A DNA stretch of 14,221 bases from DATCRE01 sp035493595 (GCA_035493595.1 DATJHZ010000415.1:1-14221); one strand, 5' to 3'. Numbered from the stretch's first letter, positions 1-7,197 are shown. The notes: generated by a model from the letters alone, not told the origin. Numbers and translations are program-made.

Positions 1-939
1 TTTACTTTCACCATTAAAATCTACGGTGAGATAGTCAAGCAAAAATTGGTTCTCGAAATTCTCTTTGATGGTTGATATATTATCGATGCGATTTTTACTA
101 AGCATTGAAGCAAGCCCAACCACATAAAGCTGATTTTTAATGGAGGTGATATTATCTTGAGAGAGTGTGAGTGCGTAATAGAATTTCTTTTCAGGATTCT
201 GTTCAGGCAACAGTGCACACAATGTTTTCTTGAGTTGAAGTACATCGTCTGGTAATACATCAGAAGAGAATTTTATATGAAGTGATCTCAGCTTTGCATC
301 CCGATAGGTTATATCATGAAGCATATCCAGGTTTAGAATCTGAACATCTCTTCTCACGTTCATAACATCCTGCAAAACAAATAATGGAAGCGTTGTATTA
401 TCACCTTCCGTGAAAAGAATTGCACCGTCAGCCAATGACATCAACACATTGTAACTGTAGTTTAATAAAGATTGCGATAATTCATTCGACTGGAAAAGCC
501 GTTGACTAAACTCCTTTCGGGTTGCATCCTGTAACATGTATTCATGAAAAAGAAGTAACGCTGCGTATGACGCCGGATGATCAGGGCGTTTAGCAAAAGC
601 TTTGTTCAGATAATCTCCAGCATCGACAGAAAATCCTGCATTCCATCCTTTAACCAAATAAGATTCATAAGAATCAGGAATAACCTCTTGCATGTCGCTC
701 ACTATTTTATCGAGCTCCTGTTTTGACGCTTGCGCATATCGACTCGATAAATAATAATTTACCCAGGCTTCTGCATCTGTCCGACGGTGAGAAACACGAT
801 CATACCATTGCAATGATTGACTATTATACCAGTCAACAGATTCAATGATTCTGGTTTTAGGATATATTGTCTGAGGATTGTCGGCTGCCTGCAGACCAAC
901 TGGCAGCAGAAGTATGAGAGAAAGAATTACCTTTTTCAT
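1..939 (-). CDS. Exported protein with DUF2723 soluble-region-like signature (C-terminus beyond window)
   Basis: An uninterrupted frame of 313 codons starts at ATG 939-937 and runs off the left edge, so the C-terminus is missing. Residues 1-19 look like a signal peptide (MKK, hydrophobic stretch, GLQAA). Residues 90-135 are helical and TPR-like. Residues 172-207 contain AILFTEGDNTTLPLFVLQ followed by RRDVQILNLDML. This resembles the stretch AILFTxGDNDTxPLW...RxDVRVxNLSLL that I know from the soluble part of Bacteroidota DUF2723 proteins, which are membrane proteins of the O-mannosyltransferase-like group. No transmembrane bundle is visible here, so this is not an intact DUF2723 enzyme. Function is unknown; a periplasmic or surface role is inferred from the signal peptide only. 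It lies downstream of the DUF1573 gene on the same strand but behind a strong terminator, so it is probably transcribed separately. The gene is certain; the family link is moderate. Confidence 0.8.
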   Translation of the reverse strand, partial: MKKVILSLILLLPVGLQAADNPQTIYPKTRIIESVDWYNSQSLQWYDRVSHRRTDAEAWVNYYLSSRYAQASKQELDKIVSDMQEVIPDSYESYLVKGWNAGFSVDAGDYLNKAFAKRPDHPASYAALLLFHEYMLQDATRKEFSQRLFQSNELSQSLLNYSYNVLMSLADGAILFTEGDNTTLPLFVLQDVMNVRRDVQILNLDMLHDITYRDAKLRSLHIKFSSDVLPDDVLQLKKTLCALLPEQNPEKKFYYALTLSQDNITSIKNQLYVVGLASMLSKNRIDNISTIKENFENQFLLDYLTVDFNGESK

Positions 940-1064
940 GTTCAGTTATTTTTCTCTCTGTACACATGAAATAGCTAAAGGTTCAATAGTTCACTAAATA
1001 AAATTATATCTCTGTGAATATGAATTCTTCTGAAGGATTAATACTGTTTCTAATATTTAGGCAT

Positions 1065-1091
1065 AAAAAAAGGCCGTCTTGTGAGACGGCC
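1065..1091 (-). terminator. Intrinsic terminator of the DUF1573 gene
   Basis: On the plus strand the 8-bp arms GGCCGTCT (1072-1079) and AGACGGCC (1084-1091) are perfect inverted repeats around a TGTG loop, preceded by seven A residues (1065-1071). Read on the minus strand this is a GC-rich hairpin followed by a T-run, about 25 bases after the DUF1573 stop. It has the T-run on one side only, so it should act mainly on minus-strand transcription and insulate the gene at 1-939. Confidence 0.9.
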
Positions 1092-1116
1092 CTTCCTAAT
1101 AAATTCAGTTCAAATC

Positions 1117-1524
1117 TTACTGTGGCTTTTTGTCAAGCACATTAGCAGTAAAGGTAATTTGAGAACCGTCTGTGTTCGTAGCGTTAGAAACGATCGTAAC
1201 AACCTTATTCTGTTTACCCATTTTACCAGCGCTGTTAAAGCCTAAGGTAATTTCACCCTTGCCTCCAGGAGGAATTGGCTCACGTGGCCAGCCCTTCGGT
1301 GTAGTACAACCGCAGCTAACCTGAACGTTAGTAATAACCAACGCTTCGTTACCTGTATTGGTGAACTTGAATGTCTTTTCTACTTTATCACCTTGATACA
1401 TGTCACCAAAATCATGTGTAGCTTTTTCAAAGGTAATAACAGGGCCTGCTGCCTTCGATGCAGTTTGTGCGTAACTGCCGATAGCCAGACCAAGTGCTGC
1501 AATCAGAAACAAATACTTCTTCAT
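1117..1524 (-). CDS. Exported DUF1573 domain protein
   Basis: A 135-aa exported protein. The frame is open back to 1563, but I chose the ATG at 1524-1522 because it gives a textbook signal peptide (MKKYLFLIAALGLAIGSYAQ, cleavage after residue 20) preceded by an A-rich leader. The mature part is one DUF1573 domain: ITFEKATHDFGDMYQGD at about residues 30-46, FKFTNTGNEAL at 53-62, SCGCTTPKGWP at 70-80, then IPPGGKGEI and GF at 84-96. DUF1573 domains are Ig/ASPM-like beta-sandwiches, very common in exported Bacteroidota proteins, and no enzymatic role is established for them. The SCGCT motif with its cysteine pair is the family hallmark; whether the cysteines form a disulfide or bind metal cannot be told. 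It is transcribed alone: a terminator follows and the next upstream gene is divergent. Confidence 0.93.
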   Translation of the reverse strand: MKKYLFLIAALGLAIGSYAQTASKAAGPVITFEKATHDFGDMYQGDKVEKTFKFTNTGNEALVITNVQVSCGCTTPKGWPREPIPPGGKGEITLGFNSAGKMGKQNKVVTIVSNATNTDGSQITFTANVLDKKPQ

Positions 1525-1538
1525 ACTTAGTTTTTTTT

Positions 1539-1546
1539 CAAATTTA
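1539..1546 (-). promoter_or_regulatory. Possible -7 box of the DUF1573 promoter
   Basis: On the minus strand the octamer TAAATTTG fits the Bacteroidota -7 consensus TAnnTTTG exactly, and it ends 14 bases before the chosen ATG. No good TTG (-33) box lies about 20 bases further upstream, and the implied leader is only a few bases, so the call is weak. Confidence 0.3.
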
Positions 1547-1640
1547 ACAACCTTAAACAACAATGCTGCCAGCCTTGTCGAAAATTCTGTTTTTTTAACT
1601 CATTTTTAACAATTGATGACAATTCCACCAAAAAACGAAT

Positions 1641-2111
1641 ATGGAACCTGAAATAAACCAGCAATACGGCAACCGGATCCGCGTTCGCGCCTGCGGCTTA
1701 TGCTGGCATGACGGTCGTCTTTTAATGGTGAATCACACGGGATTACATAAAGGCGATTTCTGGGCTCCTCCCGGCGGCGGAATTGAGTTTGGCCAAACAG
1801 CTTCTGACACTGTAACTCGCGAATTTCTGGAAGAAACAGGAGTACAGGTAAAGCCCGGACCCTACCTGTTTTCTTGCGAATTTATCAATCCTCCACTGCA
1901 TGCCCTGGAGCTTTTTTTCGAAGCTAATTATTTATCGGGTGAAGCGAAGACTGGCATTGATCCGGAGACTGACCTTCAACTTATCAGAGACGTACGTTGG
2001 ATGACACCGGCAGATTTAAAGATGATACCCACAGAAAACCTCCACGGTATTTTCAAACATTGCAAAAACCCCGAGGATCTATTAAAAATGAAAGGCCTTT
2101 GGTCGATTTAA
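1641..2111 (+). CDS. Nudix hydrolase (substrate unknown)
   Basis: A 156-aa single-domain Nudix protein. Nudix enzymes hydrolyse nucleoside diphosphates linked to another moiety, using a metal held by the REUxEE glutamates. The Nudix box runs from G46 to V68: GGIEFGQ, then TASDTVT, then REFLEETGV. The catalytic residues R60, E61, E64 and E65 are present. The upstream Glu of the GX5E part is replaced by Gln (Q52). This position is not the main metal ligand, so activity is likely kept. FWAPPGGG precedes the box, as is common in the family. Substrate specificity cannot be read from the sequence; 8-oxo-dGTP, dihydroneopterin triphosphate or ADP-ribose type substrates are all possible. It is divergent from the DUF1573 gene and lies 119 bp before the DUF3822 gene. 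Confidence 0.92.
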   Translation: MEPEINQQYGNRIRVRACGLCWHDGRLLMVNHTGLHKGDFWAPPGGGIEFGQTASDTVTREFLEETGVQVKPGPYLFSCEFINPPLHALELFFEANYLSGEAKTGIDPETDLQLIRDVRWMTPADLKMIPTENLHGIFKHCKNPEDLLKMKGLWSI

Positions 2112-2112
2112 A

Positions 2113-2136
2113 TGAACTGTAGGCCCGTTCACTTTT
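2113..2136 (+). terminator. Weak hairpin after the Nudix gene
   Basis: TGAAC (2113-2117) and GTTCA (2127-2131) form a 5-bp stem around a 9-base loop and are followed by CTTTT. The position just after the Nudix stop fits a terminator, but the stem is short and the T-run poor. The rest of 2137-2230 is AT-rich with no further structure I would call. Confidence 0.25.
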
Positions 2137-2230
2137 GTGATTTACCCTTTAAAATCTTTATTATTGTAGAATTAAAGTTTAAAAAGCATACGTTAGGTTT
2201 AATGTTTACCCGTTTCGGAAACTAAAAAAA

Positions 2231-3118
2231 TTGCAAACTACTTCACTCTCGTACAAGCTTATCAAGAAAATCAAAGACGAACGTTTTGATGAAGAACTTA
2301 TTCATCAATACCATCTCTTGATTGCCTTCAGCACCCGCGATGTTCAGGTAGTGATCATTGAACCAATCGAAAACAGAGTTTTACTTTTAGAGGATTACGT
2401 ACTACCTGCTGTAAACTCACATCAAGAGTTAGTAAGCTTACTCTCACAGTTATTTGATGCGCACGCTTTGTTAAGAGCAGGCTTCTGGAAGAAGATTAAG
2501 ATATCTATTAAAAATCAAAAGTTTGTGCAGGTGCCAACAGCGCTCTTTATACCAGAGAGCATGGCAGAATATCTTAAATTTAATGCACATGCTGAGGCTG
2601 ATGATGATTTTATCGCTACCTCAAATCCCCAGGCAGAAGCTGTAACAATCTTTGCCATCAACAGAGAATTGAAAAACTGGTTGCTTTCTGTTTATCCTAA
2701 CAATACACCAATCTTTGTACATCAGTCAGCTGCCTTAATTGAAGGTGTGTTAACCTTTGCTAAAAACAGATCTGACAATCCCCTATATATTTACGTTGAC
2801 AGGTTCAAGCTTCACATACTTTCATGTTCTGGTGGAAAGCTGATCTATTACAATCAGTTTGCCATCAAGCAATTTTCAGATTATGTGAAATACATCATGC
2901 TGGTTATGAAATCACTCAACCTGAATCAGCAAACAAGCCAGGTTGTGTTGTGGGGATATATTGGTAAAAACTCTCCTCACTACCAGGAGTTTTACAAATA
3001 CATTAACAATGTTATGTTCGGAGAACTACCCTCCTACCTTCATTTCAGCTATATGTTTGATGAAGTTCAGGAGCATCATTTCTTTGACACATACAGCATA
3101 CATTTACTCGGCGAATAA
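2231..3118 (+). CDS. DUF3822 family protein
   Basis: A 295-aa cytoplasmic protein without signal peptide or membrane segments. I recognise it as DUF3822, a Bacteroidota family usually found near coaD. From memory, the family is grouped with actin-like ATPase/PilM-type folds; no biochemical function is established. Visible landmarks are LYIYVDRFKLHILSCSGGKL (about residues 185-204), where a beta hairpin is expected, then FAIKQFSDYVKYIMLVMK and VVLWGYIG (about 238-245). The start is TTG at 2231: the in-frame stop at 2180-2182 leaves no ATG or GTG upstream, the ATG at 2202 is out of frame, and the next in-frame ATG is near residue 111. The TTG follows an A-rich tract. The stop is 3 bases before coaD, so the two are almost certainly co-transcribed. 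Confidence 0.88.
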   Translation: MQTTSLSYKLIKKIKDERFDEELIHQYHLLIAFSTRDVQVVIIEPIENRVLLLEDYVLPAVNSHQELVSLLSQLFDAHALLRAGFWKKIKISIKNQKFVQVPTALFIPESMAEYLKFNAHAEADDDFIATSNPQAEAVTIFAINRELKNWLLSVYPNNTPIFVHQSAALIEGVLTFAKNRSDNPLYIYVDRFKLHILSCSGGKLIYYNQFAIKQFSDYVKYIMLVMKSLNLNQQTSQVVLWGYIGKNSPHYQEFYKYINNVMFGELPSYLHFSYMFDEVQEHHFFDTYSIHLLGE

Positions 3119-3121
3119 CAA

Positions 3122-3580
3122 ATGACGAAGAAGATTGCGCTTTTTCCAGGTTCGTTTGATCCCTTCACCAAAGGTCATGAAGATATTGTTTTACGTGGCC
3201 TTAAAATCTTTGATGAGATTATCATAGCCATTGGCTATAACAGCAAAAAGAGTTCGCGCTACTTCGATCTTGAATTTATGCAGGAACGTATCAGCTCTGC
3301 ATTTACAAAATACCCCAACATAAAAGTGGTTGTTTTTTCAGAACTTACAGCCGAGTATGCACGAAAAAACAATGCTCAATATTTGTTGAGAGGCCTTCGA
3401 AATACAACAGATTTTGAATATGAGAATAGTATCGCGCAGGTTAATCGCTATCTCAATGCAGAGCTTGAGTCTGTGTTCTTAATCACGTCACCTGAGTATG
3501 CTTCTATCAGCTCAACTATTATTCGTGAAGTACACAAATACCAAGGTGATGTTTCTAAATTTCTTCCCTACAAACTTTAG
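3122..3580 (+). CDS. coaD: Phosphopantetheine adenylyltransferase
   Basis: CoaD (152 aa, normal length) catalyses the penultimate step of coenzyme A synthesis: ATP plus 4'-phosphopantetheine gives dephospho-CoA plus pyrophosphate. It is a cytoplasmic nucleotidyltransferase of the HIGH superfamily. The family motifs are all present: FPGSFDPFTKGH at residues 8-19 (TKGH is the TxGH ATP-binding motif, H19 catalytic), RGLRNTTDFEYE at 90-101, and ISSTIIRE at 129-136 in the place of the ISSS/TxxR motif. It starts 3 bases after the DUF3822 stop, so translation may be coupled. Its stop codon (TAG 3578-3580) overlaps the stop of the convergent Nudix gene. The enzyme looks intact and functional. Confidence 0.97.
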   Translation: MTKKIALFPGSFDPFTKGHEDIVLRGLKIFDEIIIAIGYNSKKSSRYFDLEFMQERISSAFTKYPNIKVVVFSELTAEYARKNNAQYLLRGLRNTTDFEYENSIAQVNRYLNAELESVFLITSPEYASISSTIIREVHKYQGDVSKFLPYKL

Positions 3581-4263
3581 CGAATAGAGTTAATTTCCAT
3601 CAACTCGTAGTATTGCTCAAATACATAACTGATGGATTTATATGAATGCTCAAGGGCATGATAAACTTCCTTGGGATTCATCCAGCGAACTTCTTCAATA
3701 TCTTCTTCAATGCTGGGCTTCATGCGCGCATCGTCTATAATATCCATCACATACCACTTGGTCTTCTTAAGCATGGCACGCTTGTTCATGGTGTATGTAT
3801 GCCATGTGGTACATATTTTTTTGCCGAGTTTCACCGTCACAGTACATTCTTCAAAAACTTCGCGCACAGCAGTTTCCTTGTACTTTTCTTTCTTTTCCTT
3901 CTTGCCCTTTGGTAAATCCCATTTCTTCATGCGGTATATCATCAGAAATTTATCTTTCTTACGAATAAGTCCGCCAGCAGCTTTCACTATTTTAAACTTG
4001 CTGCGCAAATACATTCTAATGGAATTATAATCTGTAGCCGACAACACCAGGGAGAGCAGGTTAGTTGGTACTTTGGAATTCAGAAAGTTCAATATCAGAT
4101 CAAGATCAGACTCTTTTACATTCTTAACCCAAACATGATGGATTAATTTAGCCTGTGTAATGGGCTCACTAGCAGCATCTACAATATGATTTATTTTGCC
4201 TGCATCGAAATTCGCATCGGCTTTTAATATCTTGACGGGAACATCGTTGATAAAAATGATCAT
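3577..4263 (-). CDS. Two-part protein: N-terminal domain of unknown function plus Nudix hydrolase domain
   Basis: A 228-aa protein with ATG at 4263-4261. Residues 1-90 form an alpha/beta region I cannot assign (NFDAGKINHIVDAA, then VKNVKESDLDLILNFLNS). Residues 93-220 are a Nudix domain beginning VKAAGGLIRKKDKFLMI, with KWDLPKGK leading into the box at G120-V142: GKKEKKE, KYKETAV, REVFEECTV. The metal-binding glutamates E135, E138 and E139 and R134 are present. The usual Gly near the end of the box (xGU) is Thr141. The box is also unusually Lys-rich. Similar longer Nudix proteins next to pyrE and coaD are familiar to me from Bacteroidota genomes, so this is probably a conserved neighbourhood. 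Substrate unknown. It is divergent from pyrE and its stop overlaps that of coaD. Confidence 0.9.
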   Translation of the reverse strand: MIIFINDVPVKILKADANFDAGKINHIVDAASEPITQAKLIHHVWVKNVKESDLDLILNFLNSKVPTNLLSLVLSATDYNSIRMYLRSKFKIVKAAGGLIRKKDKFLMIYRMKKWDLPKGKKEKKEKYKETAVREVFEECTVTVKLGKKICTTWHTYTMNKRAMLKKTKWYVMDIIDDARMKPSIEEDIEEVRWMNPKEVYHALEHSYKSISYVFEQYYELMEINSIR

Positions 4264-4377
4264 CTACAGCGCATTTACTTCTTAACCATGTTCGCAAAAG
4301 AGCAAATAATTTGGAAGGTGGCAAGCAGATTAGAAAGTTTTTGAAAAGTATTTAACACAGATGCGCTTTTCTGATCG

Positions 4378-4408
4378 TTGAACGCCTCATTTTTTTAGCT
4401 CATATTTG
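4378..4408 (+). promoter_or_regulatory. Bacteroidota-type promoter of pyrE
   Basis: TTG at 4378-4380 is followed after exactly 20 bases by CATATTTG at 4401-4408, matching seven of eight positions of TAnnTTTG. Spacing and sequence fit the -33/-7 pattern of the Bacteroidota primary sigma factor. Transcription would start around 4413-4416, leaving a leader of about 15 bases before the ATG at 4430. This also argues against the earlier in-frame TTG at 4406, which lies inside the -7 box. Confidence 0.55.
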
Positions 4409-4429
4409 CTGTTTCAAAAATTGCGAATC

Positions 4430-5080
4430 ATGCCCATTATCAAAGTTCAGGAAGAAACAGGCGCCAAAATAGCCTCCATGTTGCTTAAGATTCAAGCTAT
4501 TAAACTCAGCATTGACAAACCCTTTACCTGGAGCTCAGGCTGGAAATCACCTATCTACTGCGATAACAGGCTGTCATTATCATATCCTGATGTACGCCGC
4601 GCCGTTTGTGAGGGGCTGGTAAATGCTATCAAAGAAAACTTCTTTACAGCAGAGTCTATTGCAGGTGTAGCCACGGCAGGTATTGCGCAAGGCGCACTGG
4701 TAGCTGAAGCCATGAACCTCCCCTTCCTTTATGTTCGCCCAAAGCCAAAAGATCATGGTATGGAAAACCTGATTGAAGGTAAAATAACCAAAGGACAGAA
4801 AGTTGTTGTTATTGAAGACTTGGTTTCAACTGGTGGAAGCTCACTTAAAGCAGCACAAGCTTTGAAAGAAGCCGGTTTTGAGGTGCTGGGTATGGTATCT
4901 ATCTTCAACTATGGATTTGATGTGGCTTCACGTAATTTTTATGATGCTAATCTTTCACTCATTTCATTAAGCGATTATAGCTATTTATTGCGCTATGCAT
5001 TAGATCAGAAATACATTACCGAAGAGGAAGCTATTTCCTTAAAAGCCTGGCGTGTTGATCCCGGCAACTGGAGAAAATAA
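4430..5080 (+). CDS. pyrE: Orotate phosphoribosyltransferase
   Basis: PyrE (216 aa) transfers orotate to PRPP, giving orotidine 5'-monophosphate, the fifth step of de novo pyrimidine synthesis, in the cytoplasm as a dimer. The PRPP-binding signature VVVIEDLVSTGGSS is at residues 125-138, and the YVRPKPKDHG segment (101-110) fits the flexible catalytic loop region. FTWSSGWKSPIYCDNR (32-47) is the typical N-terminal substrate-binding stretch. The frame is open from TTG 4406, but ATG 4430 (MPIIKVQEETG) gives the usual length, and the earlier TTG falls within the likely promoter. The stop TAA overlaps the ATG of the next gene by one base (TAATG). The rest of the pyr pathway is not in the window. 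Confidence 0.96.
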   Translation: MPIIKVQEETGAKIASMLLKIQAIKLSIDKPFTWSSGWKSPIYCDNRLSLSYPDVRRAVCEGLVNAIKENFFTAESIAGVATAGIAQGALVAEAMNLPFLYVRPKPKDHGMENLIEGKITKGQKVVVIEDLVSTGGSSLKAAQALKEAGFEVLGMVSIFNYGFDVASRNFYDANLSLISLSDYSYLLRYALDQKYITEEEAISLKAWRVDPGNWRK

Positions 5081-6282
5081 TGTCGAAACCCAACATCAAT
5101 ACATTTGCGCCCACAAGCCAGGTAAAAAAATCAGTCCGGCTAAATTCATTGGATAAGGGAAGCAGTGTAATTGTTATTGGTGCTGGTGCTTTTGGTGGAT
5201 GGTCTGCCTTGTACCTGCAACGACTGGGTTTCAACGTGACATTAATCGATACCTGGGGTGCTGGCAATTCACGATCAAGCTCAGGCGATGAAACCCGGAT
5301 AATTCGTTCTACCTACGGGGCTAACGAAACCTATTTCGATATGAATGTTCGTGCTCTTCAACTTTGGAAGGAGAACGAAAAACTGTTTGATAAAAAGCTG
5401 TTCTACAATACAGGTGTACTCTGGTTCTGCTACGAAGAAAAAACACCACTAGTTGATGACTCCATACCTTTCGCCCAAAAACATCAGGCAGATTATATTT
5501 ATTTAACCAGGCAAGAACTGGCCAGGCAATATCCACTTGTACAGACTGATGATTTGCATCATGCTTTTTTAGATTCTCATGGCGGTTTATTAAAAGCACG
5601 TGAATCATGTCTGGCAGTTCAAGAAGCTTTTGTTAAAGAAGGCGGACGTTATATTCAGGCTCATGTTGTTCCCGGAAAAATTCAATTTGAAAAATTATCA
5701 TCTATACATCTTTCAAATGGACTTGAATTAAAAGCTGATGCTTATCTGTTTGCCTGCGGCTCGTGGCTGGGTTCACTTTTTCCAGAACTTAAAGATGTTA
5801 TTACCTGCACTCGGCAAGAAGTTTATTATGTAGGAGTGCCTTCAACCCATAGTCAGGAGTTTGAAAACTTTCCTACCTGGATAGATGTCGATGGAAAAGA
5901 TTTCTATTATGGCATAGCTCATAATGGTGGTCGTGGATTTAAAATTGGTGTTGACAAACGGGGAGATAATTTCAACCCATCTGATGGCAACAGGATATTA
6001 AATCAAGAAGTGTTAGCAAAGGCATCCGAATTTCTTGCACACAGATTTCCTCTATTAAAAAATGCACCGTTACTTGAAAATCGTGTGTGCCCCTATGAGA
6101 ATTCTCCTGATGGAAATTTCATCTTCGATCAACATCCTGAGGCTGACAATATTATTATTCTTGGTGGAGGATCAGGACATGGCTTCAAACATGGTCCTGC
6201 GTTAGGTGAACTTATAGCGAATGTTCTTCAGGGGAATGCTAAGGTTCCTGATATTTTTGCATTGAATAGATTCAGCAGTTGA
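5080..6282 (+). CDS. FAD-dependent oxidoreductase, monomeric sarcosine oxidase / N-methyltryptophan oxidase type
   Basis: A 400-aa flavoenzyme of the D-amino-acid-oxidase superfamily. The dinucleotide-binding motif VIVIGAGAFGG is at residues 30-40. NSRSSSGDETRIIRSTYG follows, a stretch typical of monomeric sarcosine and N-methyltryptophan oxidases. Near the C-terminus, RVCPYENSPDGNFIFDQHP precedes GGGSGHGFKHGPALGEL. By alignment from memory with Bacillus sarcosine oxidase, Cys337 corresponds to the cysteine that binds FAD covalently and Lys370 to the lysine that activates oxygen; they are 33 residues apart in both. Oxidation of a secondary (N-methyl) amine with production of H2O2 is therefore likely, but the exact substrate is unknown. 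There is a 27-residue N-terminal extension before the Rossmann strand with no signal peptide. Its ATG overlaps the pyrE stop, so it is probably translationally coupled, though no pathway link is evident. Confidence 0.92.
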   Translation: MSKPNINTFAPTSQVKKSVRLNSLDKGSSVIVIGAGAFGGWSALYLQRLGFNVTLIDTWGAGNSRSSSGDETRIIRSTYGANETYFDMNVRALQLWKENEKLFDKKLFYNTGVLWFCYEEKTPLVDDSIPFAQKHQADYIYLTRQELARQYPLVQTDDLHHAFLDSHGGLLKARESCLAVQEAFVKEGGRYIQAHVVPGKIQFEKLSSIHLSNGLELKADAYLFACGSWLGSLFPELKDVITCTRQEVYYVGVPSTHSQEFENFPTWIDVDGKDFYYGIAHNGGRGFKIGVDKRGDNFNPSDGNRILNQEVLAKASEFLAHRFPLLKNAPLLENRVCPYENSPDGNFIFDQHPEADNIIILGGGSGHGFKHGPALGELIANVLQGNAKVPDIFALNRFSS

Positions 6283-6318
6283 GAATCATAGTCTGACAAA
6301 GTATCGACTACAATAACA

Positions 6319-6346
6319 AAAAGTGTAAAGCTTATTGGCTACTTTT
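6319..6346. terminator. Possible bidirectional terminator between convergent genes
   Basis: AAAAGT (6319-6324) pairs with ACTTTT (6341-6346), and inside it AGC (6329-6331) pairs with GCT (6338-6340), with a 4-base bulge on one side. The A/T-rich arms would give a U-run in both directions, and it lies between two convergent genes. The core stem is weak, so this is tentative. Confidence 0.3.
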
Positions 6347-6363
6347 ATTAACTGCGAATGCAA

Positions 6364-7197
6364 CTATCGTCTCTTACGAATGGTAATATTTTTACCTTTC
6401 TTCTTATCAGAAACACTCTTACCTTTTTTACGCTGATCATTTTTCAAATCAAACAAGTAAGCTACTGATACTCTCAACCCTTTGTTCCTTGATTGCAAAG
6501 GTTGTTGATAAAAGGTTCCATTGAATGTACCAGCATTGTTGTTTTTAGTCAAGTAAGTGCCTCCTACTTCATAACGCACTGTAAGCATAATTCTGCGAGA
6601 GGGTATAGGCTCAAAAATCAAACTTCCTGCAACATTCAATCCTAATTGTAATCTATTAGCTGATTGAACTGTCATTTCACTTGTTGAAGGATTCCCTCTT
6701 TTGAACGCAACATGATAATCAATTAGTCCTCCCTTCACATCCTCACGAATCTCATTACTTGAGGCATACCCTACCCCTCCGAGCCAATAGCTAACAAGAG
6801 GTCCTGCTCCTATATTATATTTAAATTCCTTATTTCCTCCCAGCTTACCTTTAAAATCAATCGCATAAATTATTGGCATCTCGATGTAACTAAGCCTGAC
6901 TCTGTCTACTAATCCTTCGGCATGATTTAGAACATTGGTAGTTTTGCCTTCAATAAGTCTGCCTTTTGTACTATAAATTAGCGAAAGATGAAGGAAGTAT
7001 CGCTTCTGAACCCTGAACCCTAAATGAGCACCGGCACTATAGCCAATGATAGGCGTAACCTTATATTGAGATCGTAAATCTCGGTCGTCAAATCTGGTCC
7101 ATGACAAATTACCTCCTGCTTCAGGACCGATAAGAATTTGAGCTGAAGCTCCAGTTAAAAGAGCCAGATAAAAAAATGAGAGGCAAATCGCTTTCAC
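6364..7197 (-). CDS. Outer-membrane beta-barrel protein with basic C-terminal tail
   Basis: A 277-aa protein from the GTG at 7197-7195, chosen because it gives a compact signal peptide (MKAICLSFFYLALLTGASAQ). The frame is open back to TTG 7260, which directly follows a stop; that start would add 21 residues and cannot be excluded. The mature protein starts ILIGPEAGGNLSWTRF and shows alternating amphipathic strands with aromatic girdles (YFLHLSLIYST, LSYIEMPIIYAIDF, RIMLTVRYEVGG, GLRVSVAYLFDL), as in the PorT-like/OMP_b-brl families of Bacteroidota. Barrel function is unknown. After the last clear strand a tail of about 26 residues contains 13 Lys/Arg; if the barrel is standard this tail is periplasmic. 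It is divergent from the PorP/SprF gene and convergent with the flavoenzyme. Confidence 0.82.
   Translation of the reverse strand: MKAICLSFFYLALLTGASAQILIGPEAGGNLSWTRFDDRDLRSQYKVTPIIGYSAGAHLGFRVQKRYFLHLSLIYSTKGRLIEGKTTNVLNHAEGLVDRVRLSYIEMPIIYAIDFKGKLGGNKEFKYNIGAGPLVSYWLGGVGYASSNEIREDVKGGLIDYHVAFKRGNPSTSEMTVQSANRLQLGLNVAGSLIFEPIPSRRIMLTVRYEVGGTYLTKNNNAGTFNGTFYQQPLQSRNKGLRVSVAYLFDLKNDQRKKGKSVSDKKKGKNITIRKRR

Noticed and set aside
21..260. A 79-codon frame inside the left partial gene
   Set aside because: It is in another frame of a 313-codon open reading frame that has a signal peptide and a family signature.
3646..4030. Plus-strand open frames inside the 3577-4263 Nudix gene
   Set aside because: They are antisense shadows of a gene with a clear Nudix box and show no domain or start context of their own.
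4406..4429. Earlier in-frame TTG start for pyrE
   Set aside because: It lies within the predicted -7 box and would add eight residues not expected in the family; ATG 4430 fits better.
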